DNA from: JABWBD01 sp040768665
GTDB taxonomy: Bacteria > Planctomycetota > Planctomycetia > Pirellulales > Thermoguttaceae
Assembly (NCBI GenBank): GCA_040768665.1
Contig: JAXGMN010000028.1
Coordinates: forward strand, 62,001 to 126,000
Direction: 5' to 3'
DNA: 64,000 nucleotides
Made by a program: the position numbers and the translations under genes. The number at the start of each line of letters is the position of its first letter. Within the stretch, counting starts at the first letter, position 1. The notes under the pieces were generated by a model. It ran no database searches, was not told the DNA's origin, and worked only from the letters and a program-made list of their open reading frames with translations. Below, one piece after another: positions 7,916-17,088 of the stretch.

Positions 7916-10777
7916 ATGGCAAACTGGGCGAGCGCAAATAGTTCTGACCCTTTTTTCAATCTGTTAGGACGTTTCTTTTCCGTGGTTGTGTTCTGCTCGC
8001 TGTTTACGCCGGGGCCTTCCCTTTTTTCCGCCGAGTCGGATTCCTTCGTTTTTGAGACGGAACACCTGAAATATGTCCTAGGCGGCGACGGTACGGTGCG
8101 GGCGTTTTTCGATAAGCGGGACGGGCGCAACTACCTGAAAGAGAAACAAACCCACCATTTTTGCGCCCTTCAGAAGATGGCCGCCCAATCGGAGGACTTC
8201 GTCGATCATGGAGTTCATGCCGGGTTCAGTTCCCACGGCAGCGGAAAGGAGAAGACCTCTTTCTTTTCCAATCGATTGGAAAAGAAGGGCGATCATTACG
8301 TTGTTTCGTTCTCCGACGCGAAGTCCCTGGCGGAAGATCCTGTCAAACTGATGCTCGACATCAGAGCGGAGACGCACGGCATCGCAATGAAGGTTGTTTC
8401 CGTGGCCGGCGACGATTTCTTTTCCATTGAAATGGCTCGTTCGTTGCTGGCGACGACGAAAGACAGCGCCGATCCTTTTGCGGGAACGGTCATGCCGCTG
8501 TCGATCAACGTGACCGCATTGGAGTTTTGCGGACGTTCGCAACGCCTGGGCGGAGTAATCTACCGTGAACTCGGCTACGACAACGCCGCGTTGGCGGTTC
8601 TGGGCGCTCCCGCTTCGATCTTGCGGGAAGAGATGAAGACCATCGCGGCCCGGTTTCGCAAAGGAGAAATGCCGGTTCATGCGGCGGGAGGCCCTTTCGC
8701 CATGGACGATCCCCGCAGTCGCGGTATCTACATCATCACGTCCACGCCGATCCGGCGGGAAGAGGTCCAAGACTGGTGTGCGCACCTTTCACGCTTTGGT
8801 GTTGACCAGGTCTATTTCCATCAGGGCCTGCCTTTTCGGCAGGGGGATTTCGTCTTCAATAAGGAGTATTATCCGAACGGCATCTCCGATTTTCGCGAAG
8901 TTTCGCGCGAGTTCAACAAGCACGGGATCACGACCGGAATTCTCACTTATGCTCACTTCGTCCATCAGAAAAGCCGTTTTGTCACGCCCGTCCCGCATCA
9001 GGATCTCGATGTCATGCGAACCTTCACGCTGGACGCCGATCTTGATGAAAAGGCGACCTTCGTACCGGTTGGCGAGTCAACCGCCGATGTCTCGAACGTG
9101 GTCGGATTCTCGATCACCAACAGCGTCGTTTTGAGAATCGACGACGAGTTGATTGTTTTCGAAGAGGCAAACGACCACGCTCCGTACGGGTTCATCCGAT
9201 GTCGTCGCGGAGCGTACGGAACCAAAGCGGTTTCTCATGAGAAAGGCGCCGCCGTCGGGCACGTGACGCAGCGTTTCGGCCTTTTCTGCTCCCGGCCCGG
9301 AAGCGACCTTGTGCTCGAAGTCGCACGTGAGACGGCTCGCGCCTACAATGAAGGCGGGTTCGGAATGATCTACCTCGACGCCTTGGACGGCACCGGCGCC
9401 CTTGCAAAACATCGGGAATATGTTCCGTATTACGACACGTTTTTCATCAATGAAGTTCTTAAACACACGCAGTCCGTTCCGGTGATGGACTATTGCTTTG
9501 TCTGGTATCCCATGTCCCGCGTCGGAGAGTGGGATTGCCCGCGCAGAGGGTTCCGGCAGTATTTTGACCGACATGTCGACACCTTGAAGAAACTGTCGGA
9601 GCGCTACTACCTTCCGGGGCAGTTCGGCTGGCTTGCCCTCTGTCCTTCCGCAAGTGAATCGATCAGTGCGTTTCAGTGCCCTCCCATGCATGTCGAGGAC
9701 ACTCGTTATCTGGCGACCAAAGCATTGGCGCACGATTACGGACTTTCTTTTCTCGACGTTTCGCTCGGCAAGACCCAGCCTTTGGCATTCAAGAACGGCG
9801 CCATCATTGCCGACTATATTCGTCTCCGGCGGGAAAAGTACTTTTCGCAGTCAATACTGGATCAACTCAAAACACCCGGCGCCCATTTCGTCCTGCAAAG
9901 ACACGACGAAGATCCCAATCGCTGGAGTTTCCACGAGGCGGACTATCAATACGCGGTCGCTTCTTTCCCGACGTCGGACGCTATGACCGATTTGACGACC
10001 CGGATTGTGGTAACCAATCGCTTTCCAGCGGCCAGACCGAGCATTCGGATCGAGAATCGGTATTCGGCGGCGGATTACGAGACCGCTTCGTCCGTTGAGT
10101 TGATACGCTTTGACGAAACGCAACCTGTGGGAAACATGACGACACGCGTCTTTGATCCCGCCATCGATCTGCAGGGCCATCTTGCAATGGGGCTCTGGGT
10201 CTACGGCGACAACGGCGGGCAGAAGATCAATGTCCGGGTGGAAAGCCCGATCCAGTATGTTTCCGGACACAACGACCATTTCATCGACGTCGATTTCTCC
10301 GGATGGAGGTACTTTTCGCTGATCGAGGCGGAAAACGGAACCCGCCCGCCGGTGGAATGGCCGAAACCCTGCGGATCCTATCTCGACGAATATCGCGAGA
10401 TCGTCCACTACGACCATGTTTCCGAAATCAACCTGATGATCGTCGGCGATCCGAAGAATCTGAGGTTCCGAACGCTCAAGGCGGTTCCTCTTCGGAAATA
10501 CGATTTGATCGACCCCTCTTTCGTCCTGGACGGCAGAACGTTCCTTTTCAAAGGAACCATCGGAAGCGGCCACTATATGGAGTGGGAAAGCGGCGAGACG
10601 GCGTCCGTCTGCAATCACACCGGCGAAGAAGTGAGCAGGATGAGACTCGTCGGGGATGTCCCGGCTCTTTCCAAAGGTGAAAACCGATTGACGTTTTCCT
10701 GCGGAAGAAGCGTCCATACGCCGGTACGGGCACGGCTTGTTTTTGGAATCATCGGAGACAAGCTGGAAGACAGGTGA
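7916..10777 (+). CDS. Large secreted putative TIM-barrel glycan-active protein
   Basis: The product has 953 residues from the ATG at 7916. A hydrophobic signal follows (FFSVVVFCSLFTPGPSLFSA). The middle has barrel-like strands such as GVDQVYFHQGLPF, GITTGILTYAHFVHQ and GFGMIYLDALDG, with acidic residues at strand ends. The C-terminal third looks like beta-sandwich modules (LAMGLWVYGDNGGQKINVRV). This fits a glycoside hydrolase or relative, but I recognise no family. Codons are richer in T-ending forms (TTT, GTT, GAT) than in neighbours, suggesting transfer. Start is uncertain: an ATG at 7763, in frame, has a much better ribosome site (AAGGAG), but the 51 residues between look like inserted non-coding sequence. 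Confidence 0.6.
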   Translation: MANWASANSSDPFFNLLGRFFSVVVFCSLFTPGPSLFSAESDSFVFETEHLKYVLGGDGTVRAFFDKRDGRNYLKEKQTHHFCALQKMAAQSEDFVDHGVHAGFSSHGSGKEKTSFFSNRLEKKGDHYVVSFSDAKSLAEDPVKLMLDIRAETHGIAMKVVSVAGDDFFSIEMARSLLATTKDSADPFAGTVMPLSINVTALEFCGRSQRLGGVIYRELGYDNAALAVLGAPASILREEMKTIAARFRKGEMPVHAAGGPFAMDDPRSRGIYIITSTPIRREEVQDWCAHLSRFGVDQVYFHQGLPFRQGDFVFNKEYYPNGISDFREVSREFNKHGITTGILTYAHFVHQKSRFVTPVPHQDLDVMRTFTLDADLDEKATFVPVGESTADVSNVVGFSITNSVVLRIDDELIVFEEANDHAPYGFIRCRRGAYGTKAVSHEKGAAVGHVTQRFGLFCSRPGSDLVLEVARETARAYNEGGFGMIYLDALDGTGALAKHREYVPYYDTFFINEVLKHTQSVPVMDYCFVWYPMSRVGEWDCPRRGFRQYFDRHVDTLKKLSERYYLPGQFGWLALCPSASESISAFQCPPMHVEDTRYLATKALAHDYGLSFLDVSLGKTQPLAFKNGAIIADYIRLRREKYFSQSILDQLKTPGAHFVLQRHDEDPNRWSFHEADYQYAVASFPTSDAMTDLTTRIVVTNRFPAARPSIRIENRYSAADYETASSVELIRFDETQPVGNMTTRVFDPAIDLQGHLAMGLWVYGDNGGQKINVRVESPIQYVSGHNDHFIDVDFSGWRYFSLIEAENGTRPPVEWPKPCGSYLDEYREIVHYDHVSEINLMIVGDPKNLRFRTLKAVPLRKYDLIDPSFVLDGRTFLFKGTIGSGHYMEWESGETASVCNHTGEEVSRMRLVGDVPALSKGENRLTFSCGRSVHTPVRARLVFGIIGDKLEDR

Positions 10778-10875
10778 TGTGCGATGACGCTGCGCGTTGG
10801 GGCGGAAAGCCTGGGGTCTGATGGTCGATGCCGTGATCACGAATCTTGCCGGATCGCGGCTGCAGCAACCAGGAC

Positions 10876-10926
10876 AAAAAAACCTCGCTCCCCGTCGCAC
10901 CATGCACGGTGTCGCTGGGAGCGAGG
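10876..10926 (-). terminator. Rho-independent terminator of the RRM gene
   Basis: Reading the minus strand, CCTCGCTCCC pairs with GGGAGCGAGG around a 24-base loop and is followed directly by seven T residues. It begins 22 bases after the stop of the RRM gene at 10949. Confidence 0.85.
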
Positions 10927-10948
10927 CGTATTGGATTGCGAGAAATCC

Positions 10949-11230
10949 CTACCACTTTCGCCGGGGGCCGCCGCGCGGCCGATCCGGCTTGGGCCGGGCT
11001 TCGTTGACCGTAATCGACCGGCCGTGGATCGCGACCAGATCCAATGCTTGGATCGCGCTGGCGGCCTCTTTGCTGTCGGGCATCTCGATAAACGCAAAGC
11101 CGCGAGAGCGGCCCGTTTCTCGATCGGTCACGATGCTCACCTCCGAGACATTGCCGTGTTGGCTGAACGCCTCATGCAAGTCGTTCTGGGTGGCCGCGTG
11201 AGCCAGATTGCCGACGTAGATTTTCGTCAT
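10949..11230 (-). CDS. RRM-domain RNA-binding protein
   Basis: The product has 93 residues. The start ATG at 11230 has AAGGAG seven bases upstream; a GTG directly before it adds one residue only. One RNA-recognition motif fills residues 1-80: RNP2 is IYVGNL, RNP1 is RGFAFIEM. A basic Pro/Arg/Gly tail (PDRPRGGPRRKW) follows. Bacterial single-RRM proteins of this length (Rbp type) are typical of Cyanobacteria and Planctomycetes and are often cold-induced. The gene lies 28 bases below a cold-shock protein gene on the same strand, so a shared cold-response transcript is likely, ending at the terminator 10876-10926. Confidence 0.93.
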   Translation of the reverse strand: MTKIYVGNLAHAATQNDLHEAFSQHGNVSEVSIVTDRETGRSRGFAFIEMPDSKEAASAIQALDLVAIHGRSITVNEARPKPDRPRGGPRRKW

Positions 11231-11258
11231 CACACAACTCCTTCGGTTCGCAGTTCAC

Positions 11259-11459
11259 TCACAACGGCTTGACACGCTCGGCGCGGGGGCCCTTGGGCCC
11301 GCGTCCGACTTCGTAGCTGACCGCCTGCCCGACCTGCAGGACCTCGATGGCGATGCCTTCCATTGCGCTGTGATGGAAGAACAGGTCATCACCCCGCTCG
11401 CCTTGGATGAATCCGAACCCTTTGTCTGCCAACAGCTTCTTGATCGTTCCTTGCGGCAT
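11259..11459 (-). CDS. CspA-type cold-shock protein
   Basis: The product has 66 residues, the usual length. It is a single OB-fold cold-shock domain with KGFGFI (RNP1) and DLFFHHSA (RNP2), which bind single-stranded RNA and DNA and act as an RNA chaperone. The C-terminal half (EVGRGPKGPRAERVKPL) is also typical. It is the first gene of a csp-rrm pair. A good -10 box lies about 230 bases upstream, so a long leader, as known for E. coli cspA, is possible. Confidence 0.95.
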   Translation of the reverse strand: MPQGTIKKLLADKGFGFIQGERGDDLFFHHSAMEGIAIEVLQVGQAVSYEVGRGPKGPRAERVKPL

Positions 11460-11833
11460 GTTTGTCGCGCCTCATAAAAAAGAGAAATCACCGGCGGCCG
11501 ACGAGCTATCGCCTGGAGCCCCTCCTCGTCAAGGAAGATCGCGGCCGAAACACGAAAGGGAGAAAACGAACCGCAACAAGAAACCAGCGTCGTTCGAAAA
11601 AACAGCCGCTTCGCCAATCGCAGGGCGACGAGAACAAGAGAACTCAAGCAGAGTCCGGGGCTCGCATCACCTTCTCACCAGTATTAGGGATTATAACCTG
11701 TTCCATTAGAATAGGAAGAGGTCGTCTCGGATTTTCGGGCCGCCCCCCCATTTTGCCCAACTGCCGCAAGACTCCGCCTTGCTCGTCCAGGGTTCCTGAC
11801 ATTTTTCCTCAGGACTGACCGAAAGGTTGTACT
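11460..11833. other. Gap above the cold-shock gene
   Basis: No gene is seen. The stretch holds the candidate promoter and leader of csp-rrm, and the 3' side of the caspase pseudogene. Confidence 0.5.
11690..11718 (-). promoter_or_regulatory. Candidate promoter of csp-rrm with long leader
   Basis: The minus strand has a perfect TATAAT at 11695-11690. The -35 region about 17 bases upstream reads CTTCCT, a weak match. Transcription from here would give a leader of about 220 bases before the cold-shock gene. Confidence 0.4.
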
Positions 11834-13227
11834 TCATTCCCAAACTTGGCATCGTGTGCCCGGATAGCCTGGCATGACGTACGTCACTCGAACGCCGCCC
11901 TCCGCCGCATTCTCGGCCCCGACACCAAAGCGACTGTCCGCACCTTGCGGGTTCAACTGGGTTCGCATCAGAAACGTCTTGCCGGTCTTTGCATCCCAGA
12001 GCCGAAAGACCATCGTCGTCGGGGAGTTCTTCACCGCTTGAACGTAATCGGCTTGGCGATGGATCGTCCGGCCATTGACTTCTACAATCCGATCGCCGAC
12101 TTCAGGACGCCACACGGGCTGGCCCCAGTGTCCCTGCTGCTCGGTTTGTGGTGGCGTTTGCTCAGGTGCAATAGCCTGCGGAATGCCTCTTCCGGCAGCC
12201 AGACTATAGATCCGGACCGTCTGAGTCCTTTGCTTGCCGCGACTCGTGTCCCAACCGTCGGGGTTCATGGTCTTGAAGAGGGTGTCGACCTTGGTTGTGA
12301 GAAGCTGGCCGACTGTCTCCCAGTTCAGGCCCTGCTCGCGGTGGGCAAAGAAGACGCCGAACGGCGGTTTGTCGGGATCGAAGTTGCCGTGCATGCCGTG
12401 TTCGTTAAGAGTGCCGAAGAATCGTTCCATGGCGGCCGAATGGTCGATCGACGGAATGACCGCGTTGTTCGGCACGTCGGAAGGGGAGCGTTGCGGTCGC
12501 GTGAAGCCCCGATACGCCTTGAAGTCCGGCTGGTTGCCCATGTACGCCAAGGAGAGCGTCAACAGTCCTCCGCCGATGGCCCCGACCGAGAATTCTCCTT
12601 CACTCGATGAGTTCATATCCACCACGCCGCGCGAACGAATAAACAGAGATTCGAATAGCGGTGAAATCCGTTCGGGCGGCAAGAGCATGGCCGCTGGGCC
12701 GGGCTGCATCTCGGACGGGACGGGGACGTTGCAGCTATCGGTAATCAGCACGGCCAGCCGCGGATGCTTGCCGGCCAGTTTCTCAAGGATCGTTTTTCGA
12801 TAGAGAAGTGTTTGCCCGTCGGGCATTACGAGAAAGTGGCCGTTGTCGTCGTAGGCTCCGTGCCCTGTGTAGAAGACGACAATCGCGTCGTCTTGCCCGG
12901 CCGGGCACTGATCGATCGCATGGAGGATGTTGTCCTTCATGTTGGCCAGCTCTCCGCGAACGTCGGGGCCTAACCAAGGGTTGGGCAGGTTTCTGCTTGA
13001 TCCATCGGCAAAATCGGCCATTGGATTGTTGTAAGTTACCAGTTGCGACCCCGGCACGTTGACATAGAATGCGTCGAAGACATATTGCAGATCCGGCCCG
13101 GTCGAAAACGCCAATCCGCTTTTCTCGGAAGTATCGCCGACAATACGTAAATTCGCTGGGCAGTAACCAGTGCCGGCGAGAGGCAGATGGCAAGGACGAC
13201 CATCAGCCGGATTACGGAACGGACCAT
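11834..13227 (-). pseudogene. Exported caspase (C14)-PDZ gene with one frameshift
   Basis: The natural start is the ATG at 13227, giving a signal peptide (MVRSVIRLMVVLAICLSPAL) and then AQRIYVLS. The frame is then lost. The expected continuation DTSEKSGLAFSTGPD is one base out of register, so a base is missing near 13136. From there the caspase domain runs on: the catalytic His in FYTGHGAYDDNGHF and the Cys in VLITDSCNVPVP are both present. PDZ-like segments follow (VGDRIVEVNGRTIH, RFGVGAENAAEGGVRVTYVM). The end after GYPGTRCQVWE is short and may cut a second PDZ unit. A relative at 60120-61337 reads VLITADTSD across the same point, which supports the frameshift. Either a pseudogene or a sequencing error; an internal TTG at 13114 could start a shortened product. 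Confidence 0.8.
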
Positions 13228-13603
13228 GATGCGACTCCCCGGGACGGGCAGCCCTCGGGCCCTTTGGCCGAGTGCCACGTTAAACTTGCGTGCCAGGACA
13301 CCGATCCCTCGCTTCTCTTTTACCCGTTTTGTCAACGGGATGCAATCACGCCCGGTAACCGTTCACGGGGCGGGGAAGAGGGCAGTATCCCTTGAACGTA
13401 TGCCGGGTGATCTCCCCAGTATCAGCTTGTTGTTCCTTCCGCTGCAAGAACACGTTACAGCGCTGTTCGACGGTCAGCAGCCCTTTCGGGGGCGTGAGAG
13501 GTCGAACTTACGCTCGCGCGGGTTGCAGGTAGGGTTCGCCGGGCCTGGCATGGTGTACAATCGATGGTTAACGGATCGGCCGGGGGACTTTCAGGAGATC
13601 GCC
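13228..13603. other. Gap between caspase pseudogene and cupin gene
   Basis: It holds a reversed partial copy of the GTAACCGTT repeat (13355-13380). A possible -10 TACAAT at 13556-13561 precedes the cupin gene, with only a weak -35. Confidence 0.5.
13355..13380 (-). repeat. Partial, reversed copy of the GTAACCGTT repeat family
   Basis: GTAACCGTTCACGGGGCGG followed by GGAAGAG is the complement of the right end of the element at 40408-40530, with two extra G residues. Confidence 0.6.
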
Positions 13604-13948
13604 ATGTTTCGCTATGTCGTCGACAAGAAGGACTGCGTGCAGATGAACCCGTTTCCGGGCGTCACGATGCACGCCACGGAGGCTGAGAAGACAACGCTCT
13701 CGCTGGTGGAGATGGAGCCGGACGCGGTTATCGCGGAACATAGCCACCCGCACGAACAGATCGGCTACATGATCGCGGGCGGCGGAGAGTTTATCATCGC
13801 GGGGCAATCCTGCTCGGTGCGGGCCGGCCAGATGTGGCGGCTGCCCGGCGGTGTGCCTCACAAGGTAATCGCAGGTCCCGAGGGCCTGACGGCCGTCGAC
13901 GTGTTCTACCCGGTCCGAGAGGACATGCGGGGCGAGTGGAAGGCATAG
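13604..13948 (+). CDS. Small cupin-domain protein
   Basis: The product has 114 residues. The ATG at 13604 has AGGAG at seven bases. One cupin barrel fills the protein. The metal-binding set is visible as EHSHPHEQIGYMIAGGGEF (His, His, Glu) and the later His in GGVPHKV. Single-domain cupins of this kind bind a metal and a small molecule, for example as isomerases or dioxygenases, or as sugar or pectin-breakdown accessory proteins (KdgF-like); the sequence does not decide. It is convergent with typA, with a palindromic repeat between them. Confidence 0.88.
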   Translation: MFRYVVDKKDCVQMNPFPGVTMHATEAEKTTLSLVEMEPDAVIAEHSHPHEQIGYMIAGGGEFIIAGQSCSVRAGQMWRLPGGVPHKVIAGPEGLTAVDVFYPVREDMRGEWKA

Positions 13949-13964
13949 AGCCTATCCAAAACCG

Positions 13965-14017
13965 TTGGGGACTGGCTCATTTTGCGGGGTCTTCGGAGCA
14001 AAATGTGCCTGTCCCCT
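13965..14017. repeat. GGGGACTGGCTC palindromic repeat, copy 1
   Basis: GGGGACTGGCTCATTTTGC pairs imperfectly with GCAAAATGTGCCTGTCCCC around TCTTCGGA. The element sits exactly between the stops of the convergent cupin and typA genes, where it could terminate both transcripts. Other copies: 51028-51080, 52273-52325 and, in an extended form, 55748-55840. Confidence 0.8.
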
Positions 14018-14021
14018 TCTC

Positions 14022-15836
14022 TTAAGCTCCCCGCTTGGCAAGGCGTTTTCGATCGAGAGCGGAGAGCACGCCCTTGCGCAACCGGATCGAGCCGGGCGTC
14101 ACCTCGACCAGTTCGTCTTCCTCGATGTACTCCAGGGCGGCCTCCAGCGTGAGGGCCCGCGCGGGGCGGAGCAGGATGTTGCGGTCGCTCCCGGCGGCGC
14201 GAATGTTGGTCAGTTTCTTTTCCTTGGTCGGATTAACGGCCATGTCGCCCGTGCGACTGTTCTCGCCCACGATCATTCCCTCGTAGACGACGTCGCCGGG
14301 ACTGACGAACATGTCGGCCCGCTCCTGAAGTCCGTCCAGGGCAAAGGCCACGGCTCGCCCGGAAACCATCGACACGAGAACGCCGTTGGGTCTTCCTGCG
14401 ATCTCGCCCTCCACCGCTCGGTAGGCTTCGAAACGGTGATGAATGATTGCGGTGCCCTGCGTGGCGTTGAGCAGCCGGGTCCGCAGGCCGATCAAGCCGC
14501 GGGCCGGGATCGAAAAGACCACATACGTGTAGTCCTGATGCGTGCTCGTCTCGACCATCTGCCCACGTCGTGCGCCTACGAGTTCCATCACCGGGCCGAG
14601 CTTGTCGGGCGGCACTTCGACGACCAGGGTTTCGAAAGGTTCTTCAAGGATGCCGTTTCGTTCGCGGACAATGACGCGGGGCTTGCCGATGGACAACTCG
14701 AACCCCTCGCGCCGAATCGTCTCGATGAGCACCGAGAGGTGCAGCAGCCCGCGGCCGGAGACTTCGAACGACTCCGTGCCCTCGACCGGCGCCACGCGGA
14801 GCGCAACGTTCTTCTCCAGTTCCTTCATCAGACGCTGGCGAAGATGGCGGCTGGTGAGATACTTGCCTTCGCGTCCGGCCAAGGGCGACGTATTCACCCC
14901 GAAGATCATCTGAAGGGTCGGTTCGTCGACGGAGAGGCGGGGAAGCGCCCGCCGCGATTCAGGATCGCTGATCGTGTCGCCGATGGTGACCGTCTCGAGA
15001 CCGACCACCGCGGCGACGTCTCCCGCGGTGGCCTCGGCCACCTCGGTGCGTCCCAGCTTGTCGAAGACGAACAGCGACGCCACCTTGGCCACCGTTTCTC
15101 TCCCGCCCGCTTGCATCAGGGCAATCTGCTGCCCTTGGCGGATGCGGCCGGAGTAGACTCGCCCGATTGCGATCCGGCCGACGTAGTCGGACCAGTCCAA
15201 AGTGGTTACGAGCATCTGCAGCGCCGCGTGCTCGTCGATCTCGGGGCCGGGGACCGACTCGAGCACCAGGTCGAGCAGCGGATGGATCGAGGTGCCGTGC
15301 TTGGCGGGATCGTCGGTAGCGTAGCCGTCGCGGGAACTGGCGAAGATATGGGGGAAGTCGGCCAAGACGTCGTCGGCGCCCAGGTCGAGAAACAACTCGA
15401 ACGTCTCGTTGAGGACCTCAAACGGACGCGCGTCGGGCCGGTCGATCTTATTGATCACGACCACCGGCTGGAGCTTGCACTCCAGGGCCTTGGAAAGGAC
15501 GAAGCGGGTTTGCGGCATCGGCCCCTCCGCGGCGTCGACCAGCACCAGGGCGCCATCCGCCATCCGCAGCACCCGCTCGACCTCGCCGCCAAAGTCGGCG
15601 TGGCCGGGAGTGTCGATCAGGTTGATCTTCACGCCTCGGTAGGGCAGCGAGATGTTCTTCGCCAAAATCGTGATCCCGCGCTCGCGTTCCAGGTCGTTGG
15701 AGTCGAGAATCCGCTCCCCGACCAACTGGGTGGAGCGGAATTCTCCACTCTGGCGAAGGAGGGAGTCGACCAGGGTCGTTTTGCCGTGGTCGACATGGGC
15801 GATGATGGCGATGTTGCGGATATCGTTTCGACGCAT
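14022..15836 (-). CDS. typA: Translational GTPase TypA/BipA
   Basis: The product has 604 residues, the normal length. G1 is AHVDHGKTTLVD (residues about 13-24), the switch region is ERERGITI, G3 is DTPGHADF, and G4 is NKIDR. Domain II and the EF-G-like domains III and V follow, then the TypA-specific C-terminal domain. TypA binds the ribosome at the EF-G site and helps 50S assembly and growth under stress, especially cold. It starts at the ATG at 15836. Confidence 0.97.
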   Translation of the reverse strand: MRRNDIRNIAIIAHVDHGKTTLVDSLLRQSGEFRSTQLVGERILDSNDLERERGITILAKNISLPYRGVKINLIDTPGHADFGGEVERVLRMADGALVLVDAAEGPMPQTRFVLSKALECKLQPVVVINKIDRPDARPFEVLNETFELFLDLGADDVLADFPHIFASSRDGYATDDPAKHGTSIHPLLDLVLESVPGPEIDEHAALQMLVTTLDWSDYVGRIAIGRVYSGRIRQGQQIALMQAGGRETVAKVASLFVFDKLGRTEVAEATAGDVAAVVGLETVTIGDTISDPESRRALPRLSVDEPTLQMIFGVNTSPLAGREGKYLTSRHLRQRLMKELEKNVALRVAPVEGTESFEVSGRGLLHLSVLIETIRREGFELSIGKPRVIVRERNGILEEPFETLVVEVPPDKLGPVMELVGARRGQMVETSTHQDYTYVVFSIPARGLIGLRTRLLNATQGTAIIHHRFEAYRAVEGEIAGRPNGVLVSMVSGRAVAFALDGLQERADMFVSPGDVVYEGMIVGENSRTGDMAVNPTKEKKLTNIRAAGSDRNILLRPARALTLEAALEYIEEDELVEVTPGSIRLRKGVLSALDRKRLAKRGA

Positions 15837-15937
15837 AGCGAGAGGGGTCCTGGCGTACCAAAGCCCCTTATTGTAACAGGATGCGCGGAAGAGCAGAAGC
15901 GTGGGGCCGGCTGCGGGTGGGTTTCAGGGGGCGGTGC

Positions 15938-16825
15938 TCAGACGCTGTTACTGCCGACGGAGCGATTGCGCCCGAGACTTTTTGCAGCACGGAGGGCCTC
16001 GTCTGCGGCGTGCATCAGCCGCTGAGGGGAGGTGGAGAACGTGTCGCTCGAAGGCACGACGCAGAAGCCTGCACTTGCCGTGGCCCCCTGCCGGCCGGCC
16101 TCGGAGAGGGCGGCATTCACCCGGCAGCGTACCCTTTCCACCACAACCTCGGCCACCCGCCGGTCGGGAACGGGAATGAGCAAGCCGAACTCGTCGCCGC
16201 CGATCCGTGCAACCAGATCGCCGTCGCGTAAGCCGCCGACCAGGGCTGCCGCTGCGGCACACAGTGCGGCGTCTCCGGCTGCGTGCCCCTGGGCGTCGTT
16301 GATCCGTTTGAAATGGTCCAAATCGAGGATTGCCAGACAAACGGTCCGGCGAGCGCCGACGGCCGCAAGTTCGCCGGTGAGAGCCTGCTCCCAGGCTCGG
16401 CGATTGGGCAGACCCGTCAACGGATCGGTCAGCGCCTCGTGGGCCGCTCTGCGAGCCGCCTGACTCTCGGCGGCCAGCCGCCGGCGGAGGCGTACCACTT
16501 CACCCAGCAGGCTGCATGCGAGTAGAATCTCGCGATCCGTCGCATTGTCGGGGAGCCGGACGTCGGCACGCCCTTGCCCACCTATGCAGACGATACCGGC
16601 CATGTTGTCGTCGAGATGCTCACCCGATCGTCCCGGCCACGCCGGGGTTTGCGGATTTCCATCGGTCAAGATGACTTCCACCCGGCCCTCTTCGCCGACG
16701 TGTCCGTCCACAAGCCGGACATCGGTAGCCGCTGACGCAATCAACTTTGCCCATCGCCGGGCGAGATCAGGATTGCCGGCGATAATCCGCACGTTGGAGG
16801 CAAGCGATCTTTCCATTCTGGTCAT
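15938..16825 (-). CDS. GGDEF diguanylate cyclase
   Basis: About 295 residues from the ATG at 16825; the frame is open to 16876 and another ATG is at 16816. The N-terminal 110 residues look like a degenerate response-regulator or sensor fold without a clear phosphorylation Asp. The GGDEF domain follows, starting DPLTGLPNRRAWEQAL. The active site is intact as GGDEF, and the inhibitory I-site RDGD lies exactly five residues before it. The enzyme should therefore make cyclic di-GMP from two GTP and be feedback-inhibited by it. No membrane segment is seen, so it is probably cytoplasmic. It is 101 bases upstream of typA on the same strand, which may be chance. Confidence 0.92.
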   Translation of the reverse strand: MTRMERSLASNVRIIAGNPDLARRWAKLIASAATDVRLVDGHVGEEGRVEVILTDGNPQTPAWPGRSGEHLDDNMAGIVCIGGQGRADVRLPDNATDREILLACSLLGEVVRLRRRLAAESQAARRAAHEALTDPLTGLPNRRAWEQALTGELAAVGARRTVCLAILDLDHFKRINDAQGHAAGDAALCAAAAALVGGLRDGDLVARIGGDEFGLLIPVPDRRVAEVVVERVRCRVNAALSEAGRQGATASAGFCVVPSSDTFSTSPQRLMHAADEALRAAKSLGRNRSVGSNSV

Positions 16826-17088
16826 TCTACCTACAACTCCGAGCGGACGTTTACCTCCGGCGCGGCTATGACGCACCCGCCTACGGCCGGTGCTTGCAGT
16901 GGAGAGAACGGATCTCTAGAATCACCCCAGCACGACAGGGCCGCCCCTGGAGTGCTGAAATAGGGGACTGGCTCCGCAAGACCTTGTATCGTTGGTCCCA
17001 TTCACTCATTGTTCCCTGCGGTGCCTCTCCCCTCTTTCATGCGACCAGGGCCGGGCTGACATCTCCACTTTACCATGCGAGCAAGACA

